Assembly: GCF_030704535.1 (NCBI RefSeq)
Contig: NC_081823.1
Coordinates: forward strand, 26,342,001 to 26,406,000
Source of the DNA: Vitis vinifera
Taxonomy: Eukaryota > Streptophyta > Magnoliopsida > Vitales > Vitaceae
Reading direction: 5' to 3'
DNA: 64,000 bases
Under the pieces are notes generated by a model that saw only the letters and a program-made list of their open reading frames with translations, searched no databases and was not told the origin of the DNA. Of the stretch, positions 13,400 through 23,898 are shown piece by piece; the first letter of the stretch is position 1, and every line of letters begins with the position of its first letter. The translations under genes were made by a program, and so were the position numbers.

Positions 13400-13907
13400 C
13401 ATCAAGCAAAATTTTGATGGATGCTCTTTAAGTAACCTAGGACAATTGGGAATTACAGGAACACCAACAGACCATCACGAAACATAAGCAAAAAACATTC
13501 TCTAAGAATTTTGGAGTACATCTAGTCGTTGTGGTGGAAATTTTAGCGTTGTTGGAAAGCTAAGGCTTGCTAAAGCTGAGGGTTTCCAACCTTCTAGGAG
13601 AAAAGATTCAGCAATAGTCCCATCTTAGGTAAATTAGAAGGAGAGAAGCTTGTGGAGATTTGATGGATGTCTACGCCAAACTTTTGACATTACTCTAGAG
13701 TTGGGGTGTTTATTCCGTTGAATTCCTCATGCAGCAAATCATTTGGCGGATCTGTTAGTAAAACATGGAGCCAAGAAATTGATTTCTTTTGTAGGGGAGT
13801 TCCAACCTCCAAAGCTCTTGAATTTTTTGGAAACATTTTTAGATGCACATCTCTTAACAATATCTAAGGTAGATAGTTTTTTTCCATTTTTGATCAGGGT
13901 TATATAG
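13400..13907 (+). pseudogene. LINE-type RNase H domain relic
   Basis: Plus-strand pieces read FDGCSLSNLGQLGITG near 13413-13460, resembling the N-terminal strand of LINE/RNase H domains (NFDGSSLGNPG). Further on comes ANHLADLLVKHGAKKLISF near 13733-13790, resembling the C-terminal helix (N.LAD.LAK.G). The last open part ends at TAG 13905-13907. The middle does not hold one frame. 5'-truncated, non-functional. Confidence 0.6.
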
Positions 13908-13994
13908 TCATTGTGCTTAGGGGGAGAATTTTTCACCCTTCTTTGTACCTACTCCATGACAATAAAATATTTGTTCCTACATGTACAGGCATTG

Positions 13995-14016
13995 TTTTTT
14001 TTTTTTTTTGATAAGT
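13995..14016 (-). mobile_element. 22-bp LINE 3'-end stub with target-site duplication
   Basis: Fifteen T followed by GATAAGT, flanked by ACATGTACAGGCATTG (13979-13994) and ACATGTACAAGCATTG (14017-14032), a 16-bp duplication with one mismatch. The complement, ACTTATC plus poly(A), equals the last bases of the LINE ending at 18655, so this is an almost completely 5'-truncated LINE insertion. Confidence 0.8.
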
Positions 14017-14032
14017 ACATGTACAAGCATTG

Positions 14033-14816
14033 TTCCAAAAAACCATTTGATGTTGTGTCCTAAATCAACTCCTCAATTTAATCAAGACATATAGATGAGT
14101 AAAGGAGGGGACACAACTTTATCCTTTAAACTCAATGCTATCATATCACCAATTTTCAACAAAGCAATTAGCACCCAGGTCATGTTTACGGAGAAAAATC
14201 ATGTACTCATTATCTAGCCCATTTACCTTCTGCCCAGTAGAGCAGAGTTAGAACTCAAAGAAAGTTCCCAAGTATTCAATGAGAAGAAAGGACTTTGGTA
14301 AACAACATGTACATTCAGCAGTCGCAAGACTTATTTAAAGTAAGGAATGAAACACAAACTACACTAACCTGAACAACAAATAAAGCACACCAACACAACA
14401 AAACCCATCCTCCCTTGCCTCACCCTACCCTAAATCCCAAAAAAAGGAGAGGAAAATTTATTTTTTTTCATCAGCTAGTTAGCATCTTTATTTATATCCA
14501 CAGCAAAACTAGCAGTCATAGGATTCTCTAGAAATTGTATATTCAGCTGATCTTTCCTCATATGATGCCAACAGTAAATTACCATGGATTCTTAGTTTGG
14601 AGTGGGCATACGAAATATACAATTTTCAGTTTATTCAATAAAGATCTATGGTGTATAACACAAAAATCTTATAAGAAAAATACATAAAAGTTTGCAGTTA
14701 CATAACCCAAGATCCAAAAGGTCATCTTTCCACAACCCCGATAGGATGATGAAGGTGAGTGACAATTACTTTAGACATATGTGAACAACCGAAACCGCAA
14801 GAAGACCAAGGAAACA
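14033..14816. other. Intergenic, nothing recognised
   Basis: No open frame, RNA gene or repeat that I can identify. Weakly purine-rich plus strand near 14380-14470. Confidence 0.4.
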
Positions 14817-15625
14817 CTGTTTGACTACTCATGCCCATCAGCTGCTTTAGACATAGATGTTTGACAATTAACCAAAAAACTTTAAAATAGTAAAGCAACA
14901 TTTACTACCATCTGTGAGGTAATTTGACAAGTATTTGATCAAGGCACAACACATACACAGTCCTCTCCCTCTCTCTCTCTCTAATACTGAAAATTTCAAA
15001 TTTGTATAAATTTTCTTCAAATGCAAGATCCCAATAAGTATCAATATCATTCTTTTAACTAATAGAACAGCAATCAAGAAGTATAAGCCAAGTGATTACC
15101 AAGAAATTAAAAGCCATTTTTTAAAAAAGAATTCAACTGATTTACTCGATGCCTTACAAATAAAAATTCAAAACGCAATCACATCCACCAATACACAACA
15201 ACTTATGTGGAAAACCTTTTCACGGGATAACATGTTGGAACAACACAAACAAGCTCCTTGTTCCAAAGCAAAGCAATAGATCAATCTTTGACCTGCTTTT
15301 CTCGTGCAACAGCTTCGCAATCAATTATTAATTTACATATTTTTTAGGTTTTTTAATTGAACAACTTTTTTGTTTTTGACAAAACGAATAATATAGAAAA
15401 TATGAAGAAAATGGATAAGAGGATTAAATTTATGATTAATAAAATATATATATCTCATATCTCAAGTTAGGATTATTATATCTTCATGTATAGAGGATAT
15501 AAAAAAGAGGTGGAATAATAAGATATGTTCTTAATTCCTTCAACAACATAGATTTATTACCAGTAATAATTATTTTAGTGTAGCCTCTGCCAAGGTTCCT
15601 CCCATTTACTTGAAGATGTGGATTT
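14817..15625. repeat. Dispersed repeat, diverged copy D
   Basis: Shares ordered blocks with copies A-C: ATGCCCATCAGCTGCTTTAG, GCAACATTTACTACCATCT, the stretch around CAATAGATCAATCTTTGACC, and AACAACATAGATTTATTACC. It has lost or replaced the segments between them; the AT-rich block near 15340-15520 sits inside it. A CT microsatellite lies at about 14962-14983. Confidence 0.6.
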
Positions 15626-15861
15626 CCAACCCTCATACATTGAATCAAAACTTTTGGACAAATGAAAGACTTTCATTTAAAATTTGAAAAATAAAGAGGA
15701 TGGAAGAAGGGAAAGCGCAAACAGACTAAGAGAAAGACTGGTTAAGGGAAGGAAAACCTCATTTTATGACCTTAGTAAAGTCCTACATGGGCAAAGCCAA
15801 GTAAAATTCTCACCATCACCAAACTATTCCTAAAATCTATTAAAAAGCTTGTAAAAAGTTA

Positions 15862-16033
15862 ACCCTGAGGGGTAGCTCAATTGGTCCAACCTTGGGCTTT
15901 GCTCTCCAATGGTTATCAGTTCGAGTCCTCTCAGGGCCATTGGAGGATTTACCTGATCCTTAAATTCAAGGCCTTGCGGGATTAGTGGAGGTGCACGTAA
16001 GCTGGCCTGGACACCCAAAGTTATCCAAAAAAA
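15862..16033 (+). mobile_element. tRNA-derived SINE with 17-bp target-site duplication
   Basis: The head contains a pol III A box (GTAGCTCAATTGGT at about 15872) and a B box (AGTTCGAGTCC at about 15918), spaced as in a tRNA. A tRNA-unrelated body follows, then a short A tail. The flanks are identical: AAGCTTGTAAAAAGTTA at 15845-15861 and 16034-16050. Complete, probably young insertion. Not a functional tRNA: the acceptor and anticodon arms do not fold properly. Confidence 0.88.
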
Positions 16034-16050
16034 AAGCTTGTAAAAAGTTA

Positions 16051-16440
16051 CAGTGACATTAAATGAGAATTCCTTGTACTTTTCTCTGTAAGACCAAAAA
16101 TGTTAAGAGCAAGTAGTAATAGAGAATGAAGAGAAAATGTCATGGTTGTCTCCAACATTCTCTCACACTCCCAATTGACTAGGTCGGTGTTGGAGGGAGC
16201 ATGTTATCGGTCATTGCAGTGGCCTCTCTAGCACTTTCCAAAGAAGAGTTTCATAGTTTGGGAGGCATACAATGCAGTGAAAGTTATGCTAGTGATTTCC
16301 ATTCAACTAGTTAACCAGCAGCATTGAGTTTAAAAAGAATAAGAGATTAGCAAGCTTTTTGAAGCAATTTTGAATGCTCCTAAGTGGGTAAGCGGTTGCT
16401 TTTAGAGCCATCGAGCTACAAGTTTACTTTTAAAAAGTAA
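16051..16440. other. Intergenic, nothing recognised
   Basis: Single-copy-looking sequence between the SINE and the next MITE; no gene or RNA seen. Confidence 0.4.
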
Positions 16441-16846
16441 GAGCTTGATTGGGAACTGTTTTTAAAAGCAATTTGTTGTTCTTAAAAAAGATTGTTTTTT
16501 AGGCTTCAACACATGTTTGGTAATTTTTTGACAAAAAACAGTTTTTTGAGAACTTTTTCTTAAAACCGAATATTTTTTTATGACATTTTAATTGTTTTTA
16601 GTTGTTTTTATTTGTTTTATAAGAGCTATTTTAAAATTATTAATACAAATATAAAGAATAATTGAAAATAAAATATAACAACTAAAAATTATTTTTAAAA
16701 ATATTTGGAAACACAAAAAAACATGCATATTATTTTTCAAAAAATATCAGAGTTGTTCTTTAAAACAATTTGCAAAATTATTTTTGAAGACAATTCTCAA
16801 AATTTATATTTTGAAAATCATTTTCAAAAAGGTTCCCAAGAGGCTC
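16441..16846. mobile_element. MITE, hAT-like
   Basis: Imperfect terminal inverted repeats: GAGCTTGATTGGGAAC at the left and GTTCCCAAGAGGCTC at the right. The interior is AT-rich and rich in short A/T inverted repeats. An exact 8-bp duplication is not clear, so the superfamily is tentative. Confidence 0.6.
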
Positions 16847-16916
16847 TAAAAGTTTCTATCATTAAATGGGTAGGGAGTCTCCCCCATGAAACTTGAAAAT
16901 GAATTATGAACATCAG

Positions 16917-18655
16917 AAAATCTCTTTTAATCATTCTCCTAGCCCAACACCTACCCTCTTAGGAATGACAAAAAGAGACATTAAGCAAATAGGCAAGTTA
17001 GACGAAGTGCTTTTTATCAGAGTTTAGCTTCCTCCTCCTAATAGATATTGTATCTTCCACAAAGCAAACCTTTTATGAAAATTTTCCTCCATCCCATCCC
17101 ACAACCAAGAGGACCTGAAAGGGGCTCACAAAGGAAAAGCCCAAAAAGGTGGTTATGAGATTGCTTGCACTACATCCTAAAATAAAAATCATATCCTCTA
17201 TATTTGAAACCACCCCAACAGGAATCAACTCGTTTTTCCCTAATTGATCTTTAACCCTGATATTGCCCCAAGCCACATGAATATCGAACTTAGGTACACA
17301 TCTTTTAATAGGTAAAAGGCAAAATATATTGAAAGCGCTTGGAATAGGCACATCAAGTACACACAAGGTGAACAAAAGGTGTTGAAAGGCACGCAAAAGG
17401 GAAAAGAAACAAACACTGCCCAATACAAGAACCACGCCCTAAAGATCAAGAACAAAAGGAACTCTTCCTAGCACCCATTCGACCAACACGCTGCCAAACT
17501 AAAACTAATAAAGCATAACTAAACGAAGCCTACCCCTAACCTAACCTTCAAGCCACTCTTCCCAACTCCAGCTTGAACCCTCAAAGACCACCTTCCACCC
17601 ATTTTTCCAACTTCTTCACTCTTTTTGGCTTGATTGAGTTTACAGATCAAGGGTCACCTCCCCTTCCTCATTGTTCATAGCAAGGAAGGAAAGCAAAATT
17701 AATTTTTGGACTGATGTTTGGTGTAATGGTACAAGGCTGTCCCAAAATTTCCCTTGCCTATTCGCTATGGCTTCCCATAGGAATGCTACGGTGGAGGAGA
17801 TGTGGGATCAAAATTTCAGTCAAGGGGGTTGGAATCTAAGATTTTTGAGGGACTTTAATGATTGGGAGATGGATATGATAGAGGACTTGCTCCATGCTCT
17901 AAGGGGTTACAAGCTTTCTATGGAGGAAGATTCAGTCTGCTGGAAGGGATGAAAGAATGGAAAGTTTAGGGTTAAAGAAGCGTATAGATTGGTGGCTAGA
18001 TCCAATGATATTGTTTTTCCGTCAAGATGCATTTGGGTGGATTCAATTCCAACCAAGGTGGCATTCTATGCTTGGGAGGCTACATGGGGGAGGGTGCTCA
18101 CTCTTGATAGACTCCAGAAAAGAGGATGACAGCTTCCTAATTGTTGCTTTCTGTGTGGTTGTGAAGAAGAAACTGTAAATCATACACTTATTCGCTGTGT
18201 AATGGTCAGAGTTCTGTGGGATATTGTCCTTGGGTTATCAAGTGTGCAATGGGCCTTTCCAGAAACTGTAAATGAGGTCTTAACTAGTTGGAGGGGCCCT
18301 TTTGTGGGAAAGAAAAGGAAAAAGATATGGAAATCCATACCGTTGTATATTTTTTGGACTGTTTGGAAGGAAAGGAATATACTAACTTTTAGGGGGGGAG
18401 TGTTAGATATTCAAAAGCTTAACAATTCTTTTGTTTGTAGTTTGTGGAGCTGGGCTAGATTGTATATTAGAGAGGAACGTCTGTCCCTTATAGGGTTCTT
18501 GGAATGGTTAGTGTCCAACTAAGGGGTGGTGAGACTTTGTTGGGCTTCTTTTTGCTTTTAGAGGGGGTAGTTGCTTTGTATACCCCCTGTATACTTTGTA
18601 ACTTTCCGTCTCTACATTAATACATTTTGCCTTACTTATCAAAAAAAAAAAAAAA
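16917..18655 (+). mobile_element. 5'-truncated LINE with inverted 5' segment
   Basis: From about 17300 down to 16917 the minus strand encodes the back part of a LINE reverse transcriptase (SGLKINLGKNELIPVG, then ILGCS, TTFLGFS, KRFALWKIQYL and LIKSTSSNLP), with a frameshift and stops. From about 17640 the plus strand encodes the downstream part of the same kind of ORF2: the finger-like region around ESKINFWTDVWCNG, and the zinc-binding domain CCFLCGCEEETVNHTLIRC at about 18139-18195. It ends with LWSWARLYIREE and a stop at about 18522. The 3' UTR ends CTTACTTATC plus 15 A. Stops at 17950 and 18127 break the frame. The 5' part inverted against the 3' part is the signature of twin priming during LINE integration. 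Non-autonomous, dead. Confidence 0.75.
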
Positions 18656-20990
18656 TGATTCCTAAGCAACACAAAGACTAAATAAGGAAAACAATTAAAA
18701 GATGTTTAAACATAATTGGTCACTAAACACACACATGGGTACAAACATTTTGTTAAGAAGAATGTTTAAATTCTCATGGGTTCTCCTGACTTCTAATTGA
18801 ACTACAATAGCACAGTTGCTTATCATTATTTCAAAGACTCGATAGCATGCATATTAACAATGGTTTGATAATGAATTCCAAATAAGCAAAAGGATGATCA
18901 ATATATTTGATCAGTGAAGCATACCAATTTTTTTTTTTTACTAATTTATTTAAAAAAAAACACACAATAAAGAAAAATTTTGTCAACATATTGAATAAAG
19001 CTCTAAAGTCATGATATTGACAAGGGAATATGTCATTTTATTATTGATCCTCCTTGGACTCTAATCATATGAAGCATCCAAAATTTCCAAATCTCCATTT
19101 AGTTTTCTACCATATTAACATAGCACAAAAGCTAAATGGCCTTGTACGTACCTCAAGTTAAAGCGCTCAAACTGATCTCAAGCTAAATACAGTGTTCTTC
19201 TATCCTTCCCTGGTCATTCAAAATCCGAACAAAAATTAGGAAAAAGAAATGAAACAGAAAATGAAAAATAAACAAAAGCAGACGACAACCAGGAACAATG
19301 AAGCTCCCTGTCCTAATGACACACCTAAATTTGAATTATATCTATCCTAACAACAAAAACGACCTAACTTAAGCCAAAGCATGTTGCTCTGCAATTAAGA
19401 GTGCTATAGAAATCTCAAAATAATACAATAGTAAGTTTAATTTTTTCCCCACAAACATGAACCTATGTTGTGAGATTCGTACCAACCCAAATAAAAAATT
19501 TCATCGCCCAGGGTAAAAATAAATAAATAAATAAGGATAATACCACAAGTAGACACTAGTACAGAGAAAAAAGCTTTTCACAACTTCTCAAATACCAAGT
19601 AGAAAAGAAAAATGTGCCACATAAGCTTTAACAGAAGCAACAAAGTAGAAAAGGAAAATAGAGCAATAAAACCCTAAGAATAAATTATATCCAAAGAAAG
19701 ATGAAAATCAACTATGGAAGCAATAAAACTTAAAACTAAAAATAAAACAAAATCAAACTGAAAACCACATTAAAACAAAGTTATCTCAAAACAAAGGAAA
19801 ACAACACTTTGGAACACTGATGCTTCACTTCAGTTCATGATTTCAAAATTCAAAAGTATCTTTATGAAACTGACCAATCCAATAACCCTAACTAAAAACA
19901 ATATAGAAATATATTTTGCTAGTTGGAACTATGGTAGTTGTGTCCTAGAAAAAGATTTCAGCCACTTCTTAACATACATGAAAATGCCAAGACATTGCAT
20001 ACTTCCATTCATTTGGCGAAGTAAGCGGGGTCTAACACTTGTCTTGATGCGTACAATATAAAAATTATCAAAATACAACACTGAATGGATTATGGCAACC
20101 CAAATTACCAACAAAGTTACAAAAAATAAAAACCATTTTTCAATTTTTTCTTTGTTAAGATGCCTGGCATCATTCTCCCCCAAATTGGACTTGAGTTTTG
20201 TAATATTGAATTATATTGATGACTGCCTACAATACTTGCATCTTGGCAATTGAAGTAAATATCTAGTTGACGAGACTCTACCCTTTTTGTCTAAAGCAAC
20301 AAGATCAATGATGTTAAAGATTCCTCCTTCCAATCACCATAAAAAGATGTAATAGTTTGAATATTCTAGCTATATAGGTTAATGCTATTCTAAAATATAT
20401 TGAACATGACTATAATTTCTTTTATATACATTCAAAGCACATCCATGTCTATGTATGCGTATCAACTCAGCCCCAATCCTCATCTCTAAACTATGATGCA
20501 CATGCACATGCGAATAGGTGCTTTGCATATAAAACTTTGGGAAGAAACATGTTATGCTCAATTAGGATTGGATTTGGTATATCAGAACGAGATATCCTGT
20601 CATAGGTAACCCTAGAGGTGCATTATGACAGTGAGTAAGAAAAAACCCCATCAAGGTAATTTGGGGTTTTATAAGCAAAGTAGCAATTTTTTACTGAAAA
20701 CCACAAGATGAATAATTGTATGTAGAGGCGTGGGGATAAATACAAAGTAGTGAATGATTATACATAGGAATGGATATCACAAGATGAAAAATAATACATA
20801 GAAATGGATACAACGTAATGAAAGATTATGTAGAAATGCACGGAGAGAAAAAGATTGAAGACAGACCATGAATGGAAGTAGGCACTACAAATGACAGGAT
20901 TCTCTAGGCCCCATGCATGAAGGTTGTAGAAACCTTTTGTCAAGCAAGTGACAGATAAAAAAGGTGGTAGCTCATCACTATCTTGAACAG
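18656..20990. other. Gene-poor intergenic region
   Basis: No gene, RNA or clear transposon recognised over 2.3 kb. Short A-rich tracts, for example AATAAATAAATAAATAAGG near 19518. The part next to 20990 is probably the 3' UTR of the minus-strand gene that ends at 21024. Confidence 0.4.
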
Positions 20991-21023
20991 GTGCTGAGGC
21001 GCAATAGTCTTGGCTCGCTTGGC

Positions 21024-22109
21024 TCACTTGGGGGCTGGAGCTGAGGAACCTTCGGCACTAGTCACAGCGGGGGCCTGAGCTGAGGCATGCAGCTTCTCAA
21101 TGTGAAAAGTGGTAATATAAGCGGTAGTGTGTTTGCCTTCCCAAATACCTGCCATAATGACGCACATCTCCTTCTCACCCATATTAATGACGGCTCCTGA
21201 GGTTGAAATCAAATTGTACTTGTAATACTCGTTAAACACCTCATCCAAGAATTGATAAGAAGGAGAAGTACCATCGCTATGAATCAAGACTGCAAACGCG
21301 GTGGCGCTATGAAGGCCAATGAAGATGTCATCATATGGGGGCACAATCTTGGCAGGATGAATACAAGACTGCATAGGATGGAGGAGGGGTGTGGCAGAGA
21401 ACTTAGAACCAAGCGAATCCCATATTTTGGTATTGACATTGTAAGAATGATAATTTTTGCTAGCCTTCACATAAATACTGGTTCCCATGACTGAAATTGC
21501 ATGTACTTCAAACTCTTCTACGTCTATCCAATTCTCTCGAGGGTAGAAAGGAGGATCAGGTAGGGCTTCCCATTGGCCCACAGATGGATCATAAACTTCG
21601 AAAGTTGGAAAAAGAAGATCGTCCTGAGGGTAGAAATATGGATTGCCGTAAAGCACATATATCTTCCCTTCAACTTCCGCAATATAGGGATTAGGTTTCG
21701 GGCCAAGCATGGCGGTCGGAAGCTTACATAAGTCAGTGATGGAATCGGGCGTGGTGAGATCTGATACGTAGATATAAGGGGAAGCCCCCTGTGTTCCGAA
21801 GGACGAATCAACCTCGATGTCGTCTTCCTCGTAATAAAGTTGTTCCATGGAAACTCCTTCCGCGCTTTTTTCGTCGCCGACCAGGTAGAGTTTGGATTCC
21901 CGTACGAAGAAGCGCATACCGTAGGGAAACCCGTTCGCCACCATATTGAGCACCTTGAAGACCGGTGGCGATGGCATCTGAGATTTAAGATCCTTTTCAG
22001 GACGGGTTGTCAACCTGGCCGGATCGATGGCCAGCAGAAGTGAGGGTGTTGCTACCAACAGCACACCTTTGCATTCCATCTCAATTTCTAGGGTTTCCGA
22101 CTTTTGCAT
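21024..22109 (-). CDS. Kelch-like beta-propeller protein, single exon, 361 aa
   Basis: One uninterrupted minus-strand frame from ATG 22109 to TGA. The sequence alternates hydrophobic strands with blade-like motifs: KLYLVGDE, GKIYVLYGNPYF, FEVYDPSVGQWEALPDPPF (residues about 165-185, a textbook kelch/galactose-oxidase blade), and HSYNVNTKIWDSLG. This matches plant kelch-repeat proteins without an F-box; the first 35 residues show no F-box. It has no signal peptide or membrane segment, so it is probably cytosolic or nuclear. The C-terminus is a low-complexity Ala/Pro tail ending APAPK. Substrate or partner unknown. Lack of introns and a complete frame argue for an expressed gene, though a processed copy cannot be excluded. 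Confidence 0.8.
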   Translation of the reverse strand: MQKSETLEIEMECKGVLLVATPSLLLAIDPARLTTRPEKDLKSQMPSPPVFKVLNMVANGFPYGMRFFVRESKLYLVGDEKSAEGVSMEQLYYEEDDIEVDSSFGTQGASPYIYVSDLTTPDSITDLCKLPTAMLGPKPNPYIAEVEGKIYVLYGNPYFYPQDDLLFPTFEVYDPSVGQWEALPDPPFYPRENWIDVEEFEVHAISVMGTSIYVKASKNYHSYNVNTKIWDSLGSKFSATPLLHPMQSCIHPAKIVPPYDDIFIGLHSATAFAVLIHSDGTSPSYQFLDEVFNEYYKYNLISTSGAVINMGEKEMCVIMAGIWEGKHTTAYITTFHIEKLHASAQAPAVTSAEGSSAPAPK

Positions 22110-22292
22110 TTTACAAAATTATTTTTATTTTCAATAATACTTCAACTTTTAAGAACAAGCATAAGAAATCATGGTTAAACATGGATTTAAAAAAAAATAA
22201 TTTAAGTACGAGGGTTTTGCTGTTTTCGTTTCTGCTAATCTCCCTTGTTCTGATTTCTTTCCATTTGCCTTCTGAATTGGATTGTGGGTTCT

Positions 22293-22311
22293 TTTAGGGT
22301 TAGGGTTAGGG
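22293..22311 (-). promoter_or_regulatory. Telo-box (interstitial telomere-like repeat)
   Basis: TTTAGGGTTAGGGTTAGGG, 184 bp upstream of the start codon of the minus-strand kelch-like gene. In the gene's orientation it reads CCCTAACCCTAACCCTAAA. The AAACCCTAA telo-box is common in plant promoters and 5' leaders, especially of housekeeping genes, and is bound by TRB-type Myb proteins. Confidence 0.6.
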
Positions 22312-23890
22312 TGTCTTTTGGTGGGACTGGGGGATTTGAGGAATCGTGTGATCAAAATTTTTTATCGTCTCCGGTTGATTTCTTGTTCTTATACTATTTG
22401 GATCTGTTTATGGGTTGAAATATATATTTTTTTTTTTTATCAAATCTGGTTTGTTTGGTTAGGGTTTTGATTTCTTAGTGTAGTTGGATTGCTTGTTTTT
22501 ACGGTGAATTCCAATTGGGTGAATAAAACTTTTTTCAGAAAGATGGTATGGCTCTGCATTATAATATCATTCATTTTGGTTTGGTTAGCTTATCTATGCA
22601 AAGTTCGTCATGCATCATGCTTGCCATCAAAGGTTCCATTCTTGAATGACAGTGGGAAGAATCCTTATAAACTTTTCCTCATTGTTCGTTTTTTATCGTT
22701 TGTGAAGTCTAATAAATTTTACTTACCAAAATCAGGAGAAGCCCTTTAAAAATGAAATGTTTTGCTGGTTGTTACCCACCTAAATGATGACACTATGTAA
22801 GCTTTAAAATCCTTATATGTGTACATATAATTTTTTAAAATAATCCCATGATTTTATTATTGCTTAATGGCTTAAGTTTGTGACTTTTTGTACGGATTGA
22901 ATTAGGGTCTGCCATTTTAGGGAACTTAATACTTATCATATACTAGACTTAGGTTTTGAAACCTCAGTAATGTGTCCACAGTTTTTTAAGTATTGTAATA
23001 ATGTAGTATGATCATATTTTTAAATAAACACTATTTGATGTTAATAGTTGGCTTCGATAGCTTATCAACTCCAACTGAAATGCTAGACTTTTCCTGCTTT
23101 TTAGAAGTAATCTTCATATTTTAACAGGTGATACAATGCCATTGCCTCATTATTCATGCCTATTTAGGTACACATGGTCTTGGTGAATCTTTTGGCTTCA
23201 ATTGTATTGACCGGAATCTCTGAGTTATTTGAAGTAGATATCTGCCATGAATCAAATGCCATTGAAATCAACTTCTTTGATGATAATTCCCCTTAGCAGA
23301 GGAGAGGTGTAACTCACCAGTGGAGACATAAAAAGTGTCCTTTTGTAGATGTGGTTTAGTAGGATCTAGGCTCAATAGGAGAAGTAGCTTGGCTTCAACT
23401 TTGGGAGAGGAAGTTGCAAAGTAGGGAGGAATAGTTGAAATGTTGTTTGGTCGGGAGGTATAGAGGGGCTTCAAACCCAATGCCAAAGTTGATATCATTG
23501 AAAAGATGGGTGATTCATTATTAGTCGTTAAAAGAGGGAGAGAGAGGGTGAAGATTTCAGTACTTTGGGGTGCCCTGCTACTGTTAGATTTTGAGGATGG
23601 ATTCGACGTAGAAAGAGTGCTCATTAGAGGCTTAAAGTGGTTTAAGGAAAAGGTTTTGCATCTAGAAAGGTGGACTCTATAGGTTGGGTGTTTTCATAAC
23701 CGTGTTTGTTAAGGAAGTGTGCATGATAGTGTTGGGACTTCCATTGGCTAGAAGCTCTAGTCTTCCCCACATATCACTGTTCCAGCTCCTGCTCCTGATC
23801 CTGACACAACAGGAAGGGAACTGGAAGAGAAGGCTATCTACACCACAATGAATTATCATTTTCTTATCTAGTTAGATGTTAAGATAACAC
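22312..23890. other. Intergenic, no gene recognised
   Basis: AT-rich with short frames in all directions. The longest (minus, 23268-23624, Ser-rich) shows no recognisable motif or codon logic. An upstream exon of the following IRE1-like relic could lie here but I cannot identify one. Confidence 0.4.
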
Positions 23891-23898
23891 ATCTCACC

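Noticed and set aside
15862-15935. Possible tRNA gene
   Set aside because: A and B boxes are present, but the arms do not pair as a tRNA, and the A tail plus target duplication show a SINE.
20758-21027. 89-codon minus-strand frame after the kelch-like gene
   Set aside because: Starts at the stop of the 361-aa frame, in another frame and with no similarity; taken as 3' UTR.
23268-23624. 118-codon minus-strand Ser/Leu-rich frame
   Set aside because: No recognisable domain, no splice or promoter context; probably chance.
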